A stretch of DNA of 64,000 bases from JACCWP01 sp963785115 (GTDB taxonomy: Bacteria > Actinomycetota > Actinomycetes > Propionibacteriales > Nocardioidaceae): the NCBI GenBank assembly GCA_963785115.1, contig CAWATY010000006.1, positions 712,332 to 776,331 on the forward strand, read 5' to 3'. The notes under the pieces are model-generated. The model was not told where the DNA came from. It was given only the letters and a program-made list of their open reading frames with translations, and searched no databases. Shown here in pieces: positions 27,715-37,700 of the stretch (position 1 is the stretch's first letter; every line of letters begins with the position of its first letter). Made by a program: the position numbers and the translations under genes.

Positions 27715-28350
27715 TCAATCGGCGGTGTCGTCGGTACGCGGGTAGCCGCTGATGCCTCGCCAGGCGAGGGTGGAGACGAGCCGTACCGCCTCGGCCGGGT
27801 CGACCGGATGGTCGGTCGAGACCAGGTAGCGCGCGCTCACCTGGGCCATCCCCACCAGGCTCACCGCCAACAGCTCGGACTGGGCGGCCGGCAGCCCGGT
27901 GTCCTCGCGGATGACCGCGGCGATCGCGGCGGCGTTCTGGGCGGTGACCCGCTCCACCCGCTCCCGCACGGCGGGCTCGCTGGTGAGGTCGGACTCGAAG
28001 ACCAGCCGGAACGCCGCCTGGTCGTCGGCGACGTAGGTGTAGAAGGCCTGCATGGTCGCGGCGACCCGCTCCTTGTTGTCCTCGGTCGAGGCCAGCGCGG
28101 CGCGCACGGCATCGACGACCGCCTCGCAGGACGCGTCGAGCAGCGCGAGGTAGAGCTCGAGCTTGCCGGGGAAGTGCTGGTAGAGCACCGGCTTGGAGAC
28201 CCCCGCCCGGTCGGCGATGTCGTCCATCGCGGCCGCGTGGTAGCCCTGCGCGACGAAGACGTCGAGCGCGGCCTCCAGCAGCTGGACGCGTCGCGCGTCG
28301 CGCGGCATGCGTCCCCGGCGGGTGGGGGTCGCAGGGGCGGGCTCGGTCAC
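27715..28350 (-). CDS. TetR/AcrR-family transcriptional regulator (Rv3208 type)
   Basis: The 211-residue product has an N-terminal helix-turn-helix (AMDDIADRAGVSKPVLYQHF, about residues 40-60) and a C-terminal ligand-binding helical domain. It is divergent from moeZ across a 130-bp gap and is followed by DUF3107. The same order occurs around Rv3206c-Rv3208A in M. tuberculosis. Ligand and targets are unknown; autoregulation is likely for this family but no palindrome was identified by eye. Confidence 0.9.
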   Translation of the reverse strand: MTEPAPATPTRRGRMPRDARRVQLLEAALDVFVAQGYHAAAMDDIADRAGVSKPVLYQHFPGKLELYLALLDASCEAVVDAVRAALASTEDNKERVAATMQAFYTYVADDQAAFRLVFESDLTSEPAVRERVERVTAQNAAAIAAVIREDTGLPAAQSELLAVSLVGMAQVSARYLVSTDHPVDPAEAVRLVSTLAWRGISGYPRTDDTAD

Positions 28351-28480
28351 GCGGGGATGGTACCGACGGGTGGGACGCGCGCCTGGTCAGCGGGCCGCGG
28401 GGGGATGATCGGGGAACAGCGGGCGGGCCCGAGCGGTTGAGCCAGGGGCACGCCGTACCCGTACGAGGAGGACCTTCCCG

Positions 28481-29722
28481 GTGAGCGACGCAGGGAACAC
28501 TGCAGGGAACACCGCAGGGAACACCGCAGGCAGCACCGTCAGCACGCTGCCCCCGCTGCCCCCGCTGGTGGAGCCGGCCGACGAGCTGACCGCCGACGAG
28601 GTCCGCCGCTACAGCCGGCACCTGATCATCCCCGACGTGGGCATGACCGGGCAGAAGCGGCTCAAGAACGCCAAGGTGCTGGTGATCGGGGCCGGCGGCC
28701 TCGGCAGCCCCGCGCTGCTGTACCTCGCGGCCGCGGGCGTTGGCACCCTGGGGATAGTCGAGTTCGACGAGGTCGACGAGTCCAACCTGCAGCGCCAGAT
28801 CATCCACGGGCAGAGCGACATCGGGAAGTCCAAGGCCCTGTCGGCCAAGGAGTCCGTCGCCGAGATCAACCCGTACGTCAACGTGGTGCTGCACGACGAG
28901 CGGCTCGAGAACGACAATGTTCTCGACATCTTCCGCGGCTACGACCTGATCGTCGACGGCACCGACAACTTCGCCACCCGCTACCTGGTCAACGACGCGG
29001 CCGTGCTGCTCGGCAAGCCCTACGTGTGGGGCTCGATCTTCCGCTTCGACGGACAGGTGTCGGTGTTCTGGGACGAGCACGGGCCCAACTACCGCGACCT
29101 CTACCCCGAGCCGCCGCCGCCCGGCATGGTGCCGTCGTGCGCCGAGGGCGGGGTGCTCGGCGTCCTGTGCGCGTCGATCGGGTCGATCATGGTGACCGAG
29201 GCGATCAAGCTCATCACCGGGATCGGCGAGCCGCTGATCGGGCGGCTGATGGTCTACGACGCCCTGGAGATGCGCTACACGACGCTCAAGGTGCAGAAGG
29301 ACCCGAACGCAAAGCCGATCACCGAGCTGATCGACTACGAGGCGTTCTGTGGTGCGCTCAGCGACGAGGCTGCCGAGGCCGCCGCGGGGTCGACCATCTC
29401 GGTGACCCAGCTGGCCTCGATGCTCAAGGAGCGCGACGAGGGCAGCCGGTCGTTCACCCTGGTCGACGTGCGCGAGCCCAACGAGTACGAGATCAACAAG
29501 ATCCCGGGCTCGGTGCTGATCCCGAAGGGCGACTTCCTCAACGGCGAGGCACTGGGCCAGCTGCCCCAGGACCAGCCGGTGGTGCTGCACTGCAAGTCCG
29601 GCCAGCGCTCGGCCGAGGCCCTCGCCGTGCTCAAGGGCGCCGGCTTCTCCGACGCCGTGCACGTCGGCGGCGGCGTGGTCGCCTGGGTCAACCAGATCGA
29701 CCCCTCCCAGCCTTCCTACTGA
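28481..29722 (+). CDS. moeZ: Adenylyltransferase/sulfurtransferase MoeZ
   Basis: The 413-residue product joins a ThiF/MoeB-type E1 domain (VIGAGGLGSP nucleotide loop; Cys220 in VPSCAEGG) to a C-terminal rhodanese domain with active Cys371 (VLHCKSGQRS). It activates and sulfurates ubiquitin-like carriers such as MoaD, CysO and ThiS by adenylation and thiocarboxylate formation, so it serves molybdenum-cofactor, cysteine and thiamine synthesis. The molybdenum hydroxylase in this window would depend on it. The GTG start has GAGGAGGA at 28465-28472. The first residues are encoded by a 12-bp tandem repeat and are probably disordered. Confidence 0.93.
   Translation: MSDAGNTAGNTAGNTAGSTVSTLPPLPPLVEPADELTADEVRRYSRHLIIPDVGMTGQKRLKNAKVLVIGAGGLGSPALLYLAAAGVGTLGIVEFDEVDESNLQRQIIHGQSDIGKSKALSAKESVAEINPYVNVVLHDERLENDNVLDIFRGYDLIVDGTDNFATRYLVNDAAVLLGKPYVWGSIFRFDGQVSVFWDEHGPNYRDLYPEPPPPGMVPSCAEGGVLGVLCASIGSIMVTEAIKLITGIGEPLIGRLMVYDALEMRYTTLKVQKDPNAKPITELIDYEAFCGALSDEAAEAAAGSTISVTQLASMLKERDEGSRSFTLVDVREPNEYEINKIPGSVLIPKGDFLNGEALGQLPQDQPVVLHCKSGQRSAEALAVLKGAGFSDAVHVGGGVVAWVNQIDPSQPSY
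28490..28537 (+). repeat. 12-bp tandem repeat, four copies, at the moeZ 5' end
   Basis: The unit GCAGGGAACACC occurs four times with small changes, starting nine bases after the start codon. It encodes an AGNT repeat at the N-terminus of MoeZ, outside the catalytic domain. Confidence 0.9.
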
Positions 29723-29740
29723 CCGGGTCTGACCGACCCC

Positions 29741-29801
29741 GGGTTTCCCACGTTCGCTTGGGAAACCCAAGGTTCGCCCGTGTTGTGACACGGGCGAACC
29801 T
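29741..29801. terminator. Two adjacent hairpins downstream of moeZ
   Basis: A 10-bp stem (GGGTTTCCCA 29741-29750, TGGGAAACCC 29759-29768) is followed after one base by a perfect 13-bp stem (29770-29782 with 29789-29801, loop of 6). They probably end the moeZ transcript, although there is no T-run. The first resembles the AAAAC-flanked hairpins at 22.4 kb. Confidence 0.5.
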
Positions 29802-29812
29802 CTGGTTACTCG

Positions 29813-29890
29813 GTAGAAGCTGCCCGCCTGCCAGTTGCGCAGTAGAAGCTGTCCCTGCCAGTTGCGCGGTGGAAGCTGCCCGCCTGCCAG
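29813..29890. repeat. Three imperfect direct repeats of 22-29 bp in the moeZ-atl gap
   Basis: Copies begin at 29813, 29842 and 29869, each starting GTAGAAGCTG or GTGGAAGCTG and running through CTGCCAGTTGCGC (the third is shorter). They are contiguous without spacers. Nothing coding is seen. Confidence 0.85.
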
Positions 29891-29899
29891 GCTGACGAC

Positions 29900-30220
29900 G
29901 TGGACGAGGCGTACGTCGAGGCGGTGCTCCGCATCGTCGAGGCGGTCCCGCCGGGATGCGTGACGACGTACGGGCTGATCGGAGAGGCCGTCGGCAGCGG
30001 CCCGCGGCTCGTGGGCCGGGTGATGTCGCAGCTCGGCGGCGGGGTGCCCTGGTGGCGCGTGGTCCGCGCCGACGGGAGCACGCAGGACTTCCTGGTGCGG
30101 GAGGCCTCCGCCCACTGGCGGGACGAGGGCACGCCGCTGCGCGAGCGTGACGGACGTCACCCACGGGTCGACCTGCGGGCCGCGCTGCATGTCCCGCCGC
30201 CCGCTCCTCACCGAGCGTGA
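29900..30220 (+). CDS. Alkyltransferase-like protein (ATL, MGMT family without active cysteine)
   Basis: The 106-residue product is the DNA-binding half of O6-alkylguanine-DNA alkyltransferase: VPPGCVTTYGLIGEAVG, the arginine-finger segment GPRLVGRVMSQ, and PWWRVVRADG. The catalytic Cys of the PCHRV motif is replaced by Trp51, the defining change of ATL proteins, which bind alkylated guanine and pass it to nucleotide excision repair. A similar small gene (Rv3204) occupies this position near moeZ and adnA in M. tuberculosis. The C-terminal tail after residue 90 looks disordered. Confidence 0.88.
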   Translation: MDEAYVEAVLRIVEAVPPGCVTTYGLIGEAVGSGPRLVGRVMSQLGGGVPWWRVVRADGSTQDFLVREASAHWRDEGTPLRERDGRHPRVDLRAALHVPPPAPHRA

Positions 30221-30283
30221 CGTTTCGCCGTACGGCGCGTTGGGAATCGTCGAAGGCTGAATCCCCCGACGAAAGGTGTCCCG

Positions 30284-31168
30284 ATGCTCCGCCGTGGCAG
30301 CGTCTCTCTCCGGGTCGCATCCGTGGCAGTCGGCCTGCTGGCCGCCTCCGCCATCGCCGCGCAGTCCCCCGCGACCGCGCAGGCCCCCACCGTCCCTGCC
30401 GCGGCGTACGCGCCCGCTGCCACCGCCACCATCCACCCCGGCGTGATGATGTACACCGCCGGAGCCCAGTGCACCGCCAACTTCGTCTACACCGACGCGA
30501 GCGGCGCCACCTACGTCGGCTACGCGGCGCACTGCGCCGGCCAGGGCGCGGCCACCGACACCAACGGCTGCGACACCGCCTCCCTCCCGCTCGGCACCAA
30601 GGTGAACTTCGTCGAGGGCGGCAGCCTGGTCAGCGAGGGGACGACCGTCGGCACCGGCACGCTTGCCTACAGCTCGTGGCTCACCATGCAGCGGACCGGT
30701 GAGACCAACGCCGACGCGTGCGCCTACAACGACCTCGCGCTGGTCAAGGTCGATGCCGGCTCGGTCGCCGACGTGAACCCGAGCGTGCCGTTCTTCGGCG
30801 GGCCCACCGGTCTCGACACCGACGGCACCGCCGCCGGCGACACCGTCTACAGCTACGGCAACTCCTCGCTGCGCGGCGGCGTCGAGCAGCTGTCGCCCAA
30901 GCACGGTGCCAGCCTCGGCGACGAGGGCAACGGCTGGAGCCACACGGCCTACACCGTCACGCCCGGCATCCCCGGTGACTCCGGCAGCGGCTTCATGACC
31001 GCCGGTGGCAAGGCCGTGGGCGTGCTGTCCACGGTGGCCATCGCCCCGCTCCCGGCCTCCAACGGCGTGGGCGACCTCGCCAAGGAGCTCGCGTACGCCC
31101 GCACCGTGGGCGGCGTCTCCGGCCTGGCACTGGTGCCCGGCACCGAGCCGTTCTCGTCGGTGCTCTGA
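30284..31168 (+). CDS. Secreted chymotrypsin-like serine protease
   Basis: The 294-residue product has a signal peptide (residues 1 to about 33, ending near ATAQA). The catalytic triad reads His83 (AAHC), Asp150 (YNDLALV) and Ser233 (GIPGDSGSG). Several paired cysteines fit an extracellular protein. The fold is the S1-like family common in actinobacteria. A ribosome binding site AAAGGTG precedes the ATG. A strong hairpin terminator follows, so it is probably monocistronic. It interrupts the otherwise conserved moeZ-atl-adnAB order and may be a lineage-specific insertion (inference). Confidence 0.88.
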   Translation: MLRRGSVSLRVASVAVGLLAASAIAAQSPATAQAPTVPAAAYAPAATATIHPGVMMYTAGAQCTANFVYTDASGATYVGYAAHCAGQGAATDTNGCDTASLPLGTKVNFVEGGSLVSEGTTVGTGTLAYSSWLTMQRTGETNADACAYNDLALVKVDAGSVADVNPSVPFFGGPTGLDTDGTAAGDTVYSYGNSSLRGGVEQLSPKHGASLGDEGNGWSHTAYTVTPGIPGDSGSGFMTAGGKAVGVLSTVAIAPLPASNGVGDLAKELAYARTVGGVSGLALVPGTEPFSSVL

Positions 31169-31190
31169 CACCGCACCGCTCACCGGCCCT

Positions 31191-31223
31191 GACGGCCCCG
31201 TCCTCCTCGAGGGCGGGGCCGTC
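31191..31223 (+). terminator. Hairpin terminator after the serine protease gene
   Basis: A perfect 10-bp GC-rich stem (GACGGCCCCG 31191-31200, CGGGGCCGTC 31214-31223) with a 13-base loop lies 22 bp after the stop. There is no T-run, as is common in high-GC actinobacteria. Confidence 0.6.
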
Positions 31224-31271
31224 GCCATGTCCCGCTCCGGGTCAGCAGCCGTGTCCGTCACGTCTGGTCTG

Positions 31272-34200
31272 ATGGGTCGGGTGACGGTCCGGTACGTGCT
31301 CGAGCGCCCCAGCCGCGGGCCGACCGGAGCGCCAGACCTCGACACCGACCAGCAGGCGGTCGTCGACCACGACGGCGGCCCGGTCCTGGTGCTGGCCGGC
31401 CCCGGCACCGGCAAGACGACGACGCTCGTCGAGTCGGTCGTCGACCGGGTCGAGCACCGCGGACTGCGCCCCGACCAGGTGCTGGTGCTGACGTTCAGCC
31501 GCAAGGCGGCCGACGAGCTGCGGACCCGGATCACGGCCCGGCTCGGCCGCACCACCCGCGGCGCGGTCGCGATGACGTTCCACTCGTTCTGCTACGCGCT
31601 GGTGCGCCGGTTCTCGCTCGGCGACCCTGGCCCGCTCGACGAGGTCGACGAGGCCGCCGGCGACCAGCTGGCCCTGCCACTCGGCCTCGGCGGCGGCGCA
31701 CCGGCCGAGCCGTCGACGTGGCGCCCGCCGACCCTGGTGTCCGCGCCCGAGCAGGACGTCCGCATCCGCGAGCTGCTGCTGGGATCGGCACCAGCGGTCT
31801 CGGTGTCGCGAGACGTCAGCACCGCGATCGGCTGGCCGCGCGGCCTGTACCCCGCCCTGCGCACGCGGGGCATGGCCCGCGAGCTGCAGGCCGTGCTCGC
31901 CCGCGCCCGGGTGCTCGGCCTCGACCCCGACGAGCTGGCGGCGATCGGCCGGCGTGACGGGCAGCCGGCGTGGACGGCAGCCGCGGAGTTCTTCGCCGAC
32001 TACCTCGAGGTCTTCGACGCCCAGGGTCTGCTCGACTACGGCGAGCTGGTGCACCGCGCGCTGCTGGTCGCTCGCGATCCCGAGCACCAGGCGGTGCTCC
32101 GCGACGAGTTCCGCTACGTCGTCGTCGACGAGTACCAGGACACCGACCCCGCCCAGGTGGCGCTGCTGCAGGCGTTGGCCGGTGGCGGGCGCGACCTGCT
32201 GGTCGTCGGCGACCCGGACCAGTCCATCTACGCGTTCCGCGGTGCAGACGTGCGCGGGGTGCTGCGCTTCCCGCACGAGTTCACCCGCCGCGACGGGCGC
32301 CCGGCCGAGGTCCGGGCGCTGCGGTCGACGCGCCGGTTCGGCCCGGTGATCCTGGCGGCCGCCCGCGGGGTGGGTGCCCGGCTGCCGGTCCCCGCGATCG
32401 CCGACCCCGAGGAGTTCGCCCGCTTCCGCGACCCCTCGTCGGTCGACCCGCCGTACGGCGACGGCGACGTCCAGGTCCGGTTGTTCACGTCGGCGGCCGC
32501 CGAGGCCGAGCAGGTCGCCGACCTGCTCCGCCGGGCACACCTCGAGCAGGCGCTGCCGTGGTCGGAGATGGCGGTGCTCGTCCGGTCGGGGCGGGCGTCG
32601 ATCCCCCGTCTGCGCCGGGCGCTGGGGGCGGCCGGGGTGCCGGTCGAGGTCGCCGGTGACGAGGTGCCGCTGCGCTCCGAGCCCGCGGTGCAGGTGCTGC
32701 TGCAGGCGCTGCGCGTCATCGACCGCCTGCACCGCGCCGAGCCGGGCACGGAGTCCGACGACGACGGCATCTTCGGAGGGGATCGGCCGACGCTCGTACG
32801 GCCCGACGAGGCCGAGGCGCTACTGGTCTCGCCGCTGGGCGGGCTCGACCCGGGAGCGGTGCGCCGGCTGGCCCGGCGACTGCGCCAGCGCGACCGGGAC
32901 GACCACGCCGACGTCCGGCTGCCGCGGCCGTCCGCACAGCTGCTCGCCGAGGCGCTGGCCGACCCCCGGCTGCTGGCAACGCTGCCCGGCGCCGAGGCCC
33001 CGCGCGCGCGTCGGCTCGGCACCCTGCTGGCCGACGGGGCCGTGCTGCTCGGCGACGGCGCCTCGGCCGAGAGCGTGCTGTGGCACGTGTGGGACGGCAC
33101 CCGCTGGCCGGCCCGGCTGCGGGAAGCCGCCGAGTCGTCGGGCTGGTCGGCGTCGCAGTCACGCTCGGCGCACCGCGACCTCGACGCCGTGGTGGCGTTG
33201 TTCGACCTGGCGGCGCGGGCAGAGGAGCGCCAGCGCGGACTCGGGCTGCAGGCGTTCCTGGACGAGATCGACGAGCAGCAGATCCCCGCCGACTCGTTGT
33301 CCGAGCGTGGGGTCCGCGGCGACGGCGTGCGGCTGCTCACCGCGCACCGCGCGAAGGGTCTGCAGTGGCGGCTGGTCGTGGTCGCCGGGGTGCAGGACGG
33401 CGCGTGGCCCGACCTTCGCCGGCGCGGCTCGCTGCTGCAGGCCGACCGCATCGACCCGGCCGGCGTCGGGTCGTTGCCGTCCCGGTCGGCGCTGCTCGCC
33501 GACGAGCGGCGATTGTTCTACGTGGCGGTGACGCGAGCCCGCGAGCGGCTGGTCGTCACCGCGGTCGCGAGCCCGAGCGAGGGCGGAGACCAGCCCTCCC
33601 GCTTCGTGCACGAGCTGGGAGTGCCGGTCCCCGCCGCCGAGGGCCGGCCGCGACGGCCGCTGTCGCTGCGCGGGCTGCTGGGCGAGCTGCGCGAGATGGC
33701 CGAGGCGACCGACGACGACGACGTACGCCGCGCGGCGGCCGACCGGATTGCGCGGCTGGTCGGCGCCGTTCCCGCCGCCGACCCCGACCGATGGTGGGGC
33801 GTGCACCGGGCCACGCAGGCAGACGTTCCGGTGCGGCCCGGCGACGAGCCGTTGGCCCTGTCCGGCAGCGCCGTCGACGGGTTGATGGCCTGCCCGCTGC
33901 GCTGGTTCCTGGCGCGGGAGGCGGGCGGCAAGACCGCCAGCACCGTTGCGCAGGGCTTCGGCTCGCTGGTGCACGGGCTGGCCGAGGCGGTCGTGCGCGG
34001 CGAGGTCGAGGCCGACGTCGACGCGATGGTGGCGCACCTCGACGAGGTCTGGGACCAGCTCGACTTCGCGGTGCCCTGGGCGAGCGTGGCCGAGCGGCGC
34101 GAGGCCGAGGCGGCGATCGCGCGGCTGGTGGCGTGGCACAACGCCGACCGCGGGCGGGAGGTGCTCGCGGTCGAGCACGAGTTCTCGGTGGGCCTCACCG

Positions 34201-34712
34201 TCGGCGGTGACGAGGTGGTGCTGCGCGGCTACATGGACCGGATCGAGCGCGACGCCGACGGCCGGGTGGTCGTCGTCGACTTCAAGACCGGCAAGGGCAC
34301 GCCCCGGGACAAGGACGTCGCCGCCCACCCGCAGCTCGGCGTCTACCAGCTCGCGGTACGCGCCGGGGCCGCCGTCGAGCTGGCCGGCCCGGATGCCGGG
34401 CCAGGCGGAGCCGAGCTCGTGCACCTGCGCAAGGACGTGCGCGGCACGGTCAAGGTCCAGCATCAGCCCCCGCCGACCGCCGACGAGCCGTGGTTCGCCG
34501 ACGAGCAGCTCGGGCAGGCGGTGCGCACCGTGCGCGATGAGGAATTCGTGGCCACGCCTGGCCGGGTCTGCGACTACTGCGAGTTCCGCGCCTGCTGCCC
34601 GGCCCAGCCCGAGGGCGCCACCATCGTGTCGGCCCCGGTGTCGGCCCCGGTGTCGGCGTCGCTGTCGGAACCCGTGACGGACCCGGTCTCGACAGTGGAG
34701 CCGAGCCCGTGA
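31272..34712 (+). CDS. adnA: AdnA-type helicase-nuclease subunit (DNA end resection)
   Basis: A UvrD-like motor is followed by a RecB-type nuclease domain, in about 1146 residues. Motor motifs: AGPGTGKTTT (Lys48), LTFSRKAADELR, VVDEYQDTDP, GDPDQSIYAFRGAD, TAHRAKGLQW and VAVTRARERL. The nuclease motif is VVVVDFKTGKG. A Cys in MACPLRW together with CDYCEFRACCP near the end matches a four-cysteine iron-sulfur nuclease arrangement. It pairs with the next gene, overlapping by 4 bp, as in mycobacterial AdnA-AdnB, the heterodimer that resects double-strand breaks. ATG 31272 was chosen; GTG 31281 is an equal alternative. A 12-bp repeat encodes the C-terminal tail. Confidence 0.85.
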   Translation: MGRVTVRYVLERPSRGPTGAPDLDTDQQAVVDHDGGPVLVLAGPGTGKTTTLVESVVDRVEHRGLRPDQVLVLTFSRKAADELRTRITARLGRTTRGAVAMTFHSFCYALVRRFSLGDPGPLDEVDEAAGDQLALPLGLGGGAPAEPSTWRPPTLVSAPEQDVRIRELLLGSAPAVSVSRDVSTAIGWPRGLYPALRTRGMARELQAVLARARVLGLDPDELAAIGRRDGQPAWTAAAEFFADYLEVFDAQGLLDYGELVHRALLVARDPEHQAVLRDEFRYVVVDEYQDTDPAQVALLQALAGGGRDLLVVGDPDQSIYAFRGADVRGVLRFPHEFTRRDGRPAEVRALRSTRRFGPVILAAARGVGARLPVPAIADPEEFARFRDPSSVDPPYGDGDVQVRLFTSAAAEAEQVADLLRRAHLEQALPWSEMAVLVRSGRASIPRLRRALGAAGVPVEVAGDEVPLRSEPAVQVLLQALRVIDRLHRAEPGTESDDDGIFGGDRPTLVRPDEAEALLVSPLGGLDPGAVRRLARRLRQRDRDDHADVRLPRPSAQLLAEALADPRLLATLPGAEAPRARRLGTLLADGAVLLGDGASAESVLWHVWDGTRWPARLREAAESSGWSASQSRSAHRDLDAVVALFDLAARAEERQRGLGLQAFLDEIDEQQIPADSLSERGVRGDGVRLLTAHRAKGLQWRLVVVAGVQDGAWPDLRRRGSLLQADRIDPAGVGSLPSRSALLADERRLFYVAVTRARERLVVTAVASPSEGGDQPSRFVHELGVPVPAAEGRPRRPLSLRGLLGELREMAEATDDDDVRRAAADRIARLVGAVPAADPDRWWGVHRATQADVPVRPGDEPLALSGSAVDGLMACPLRWFLAREAGGKTASTVAQGFGSLVHGLAEAVVRGEVEADVDAMVAHLDEVWDQLDFAVPWASVAERREAEAAIARLVAWHNADRGREVLAVEHEFSVGLTVGGDEVVLRGYMDRIERDADGRVVVVDFKTGKGTPRDKDVAAHPQLGVYQLAVRAGAAVELAGPDAGPGGAELVHLRKDVRGTVKVQHQPPPTADEPWFADEQLGQAVRTVRDEEFVATPGRVCDYCEFRACCPAQPEGATIVSAPVSAPVSASLSEPVTDPVSTVEPSP
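34626..34673 (+). repeat. 12-bp tandem repeat, four degenerate copies, at the adnA 3' end
   Basis: The unit GTGTCGGCCCCG occurs twice exactly and twice in altered form, encoding a VSAP/VSAS/LSEP tail beyond the iron-sulfur cysteines of AdnA. Confidence 0.85.
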
Positions 34713-37700
34713 GCGCCGTCGCCGTGAGCGGCGTGACGGCCCCGCCGGTGCGGCTGCGCGACGAGCGCCACCTGGTCGAGGTGCTCGGCACCGACTTGAG
34801 CGACGAACAGCTGCGGGCCGTGACCGCCCCGCTCGAGCCGTCGGTGGTCGTCGCCGGCGCCGGGTCGGGCAAGACCACGGTGATGTGCGCCCGCGTGGTG
34901 TGGCTGGTCGGGCGCGGGCTGGTGGCCCCCGATCAGGTGCTGGGCCTCACGTTCAGCCGCAAGGCCGCGGCCGAGCTGGCCGGACGGATCCGCGTGGCGT
35001 TGGCCAGGCTTGGCCCTCGGCCCGGCGACGACCCGTCCGACGAGGGCGAGCCGACCGTGTCGACGTACCACGCCTATGCCGGGAGCCTGATCACCGAGCA
35101 CGGCCTGCGGCTCGGCATCGAGCCCGACCTGCGGGTGGTGGCCGACGCGACCCGCTACCAGCTGGCCGCCCGTGTCGTCGCCGGGGCGCCGGCGTCGGGG
35201 ACCACGCTGTCGCACCACCTGCCGACGGTGGTCGAGTACGTCCTCGAGCTCGACGCCCAGCTGCAGGACCACCTGGTGAGCCCCGAGCGGGTGCGCCAGC
35301 AGGGCCGAGCGCTGCGTGCCCTGCTCGCGGTCGAGGAGCAGGCAGCCGGCGTGGTCAAGGCGGTCGACGTCAGCCGGGCACGCGACGACCTGCTCGGCCT
35401 GGTCGCGGCCTACCGGCGGGCCAAGGACGACGCCGGGATCTCCGAGTTCGCCGACCAGATGGCGGGCGGCGCCCGGCTGGCGATCGAGTGCCCCGAGGTC
35501 GGCGAGACCGAGCGGGAGCGGTTCCGGGTGGTGCTGCTCGACGAGTACCAGGACACCTCGGTGTCCCAGCGGCGGATGCTGCAGGGGTTGTTCGGCGGCG
35601 ACCACGGGCGCGGCCACCCGGTGACCGCCGTGGGCGACCCGTGCCAGGCGATCTACGGCTGGCGCGGTGCGTCGGCCGACAACATCGACGCCTTCCCGCA
35701 GCACTTCCCCCGAGCCGACGGGACCGCCGCGGCGCGCCACCACCTCACCGTCAACCGCCGCTGCGCCGGCCGGGTCCTCGACCTGGCGAACGTCCTCGCC
35801 GGTCCGCTGTACGAGGCGCACGCGTCGGGCGAACCGCTGGTGGCCGATTCGGCGGCCCCGCCGGGCACCGTGCGCGCCGCCCTGCACCCGACCGTCGCCG
35901 ACGAGGTCGAGTGGGTGGCCGACGAGATCGTGCGGCTGCACGCCGAGCACGTCGCCGAGGACGGCGCCGCGGCGGGAGCCGAGCCGCCGTGGTCGCAGAT
36001 CGCGGTGCTGGTGCGCGACCGCAGCGAGGTCGCCGAGCTGGCCCGCGCGCTGCGGCACCGGCACGTGCCGGTCGAGGTGGTCGGGCTGGCCGGCCTGCTG
36101 TCACAGCCCGAGGTCGCCGACGTGATCGCCACCCTGCGGGTGGCGCACGACCTGACCGCCAACGCCGCGCTGCTGCGGCTGCTCAGCGGGCCGCGGTGGC
36201 GGATCGGCGTCCGCGACCTCGCGCTGCTCGGCGAGCGGGCGGGCGACCTGGTGTCCGCCGAGCGGCGCGACGCAGGTGGCCTGCAGGCCCGGCTCGACGA
36301 CGCCGTACGCGGCGCCGACCCGACCGAGGTGGTGGCGCTGGCCGACGCGCTGGCCGATCCCGGCGACAAGCCCTACTCGCCGGACGCGCGCGACCGGTTC
36401 GCGCGGCTGGCGGGCGAGCTCGAGACACTGCGGTCGCACGCCGGCGATCCCCTGGTCGACCTGGTGCGGCGCACGATCGACGTGCTCGGGCTCGAGGTCG
36501 AGCTCGCCGCGGCGCCGGGCCCGGACTCCGAGCAGGCCCGGGACAACCTCGCGCTGCTCGTCGACGCCGTCGCCGACTTCGCCGGCTCCGACACCGGTGC
36601 TTCGCTGCCCGGCTTGCTCGCCTACCTCGACGCCGAGGCCCGCTACGAGCGCGGCATGTCCGTCGCCGAGCCGGCGCTGACCAATGCCGTCACGCTGCTG
36701 ACCGTGCACTCGGCCAAGGGACTCGAGTGGCGCTCGGTCCTGGTGCCGTTCGTTGCCCGCGGTGCGTTCCCGTCCGTGCGCGGCCGACCCCGGTGGCCGA
36801 CGGTGTCGTCGCAGGTGCCGTGGCCGCTGCGCGGCGACGCCGAGGCCCTGCCCGAGATCAGCAGCTGGACGCCCGCCGGTCTGGAGGCGTACGTCGAGGG
36901 CTGCCGCGAGGCCGACCTGCTGGAGGAGCGCCGGCTGGTCTACGTCGCCGTCACCAGGGCGGCGCGTGACGTGGTGCTCAGTGGCCACTGGTGGGGACGC
37001 ACCCAGGAGCGGCCGCGCGGCCCGTCGCCGTTCCTCACCGAGGCCCGAGAACACCTCGCCGTCGGAGCGAGCAGTGCGGCGCCCTGGCACCCCGAGGAGC
37101 CTGAGACCGGCAGCGCGAACCCGCTGGTGGCCGGTCGGCCGCCGGTTCCTTTCCCCGGCGGCCTCGACGACGCCCTGCTGCAGCGGCGGTGTGCCGCGGC
37201 CGCCGCCGTCCGCGCCGCGCTGGACGGCACTGCGGGGTCAGCCGATGCCGTCGGGAACGCCTCGTCCCCTCGCCCGGGACCACGCGACCCCGCCGAGCAG
37301 GACCGCCTCGACCGGCTGGCCGAGCTCGACCCCGAGCTTGACGCCCTGCTCGACGAGGCGCAGGCGGCACGTACCGGTGACGTCGCGGTCCCGTTGCCCG
37401 GCACCGTCTCGGCGACGCTGCTGATGCGACTGCGCGACGACGCCGACGCGCTGGCCCGTGACCTCGCCCGTCCGATGCCGCGCCCGCCGTCGGGCGCCGC
37501 GCGGTTCGGATCCCGCTTCCACGCCTGGGTCGAGGGTCACGTCGGGCAGCCGGCGCTGCTCGATCCCACCGAGATCCCGGGCCGGGCCGAGGACGACATC
37601 GACGACGACGCCGAGCTCGCCGAGCTGGTGGAGCGCTTCCGCGCCGGTCGCTACGGCGAGCGAGTGCCGACGGCCGTCGAGACGCCCTTCCACCTGGTGC

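Noticed and set aside
29813..29890. Possible CRISPR-like array
   Set aside because: The repeats are contiguous, with no unique spacers, only three copies and no cas genes nearby.
31005..31271. Longer N-terminus of AdnA
   Set aside because: The extension runs through the preceding protease gene and its terminator.
27404..31555. Very long minus-strand open frame of about 1380 codons
   Set aside because: It lies antisense to moeZ, atl and the protease and has low-complexity Arg/Gly/His-rich composition; only its last 76 codons (DUF3107) are real.
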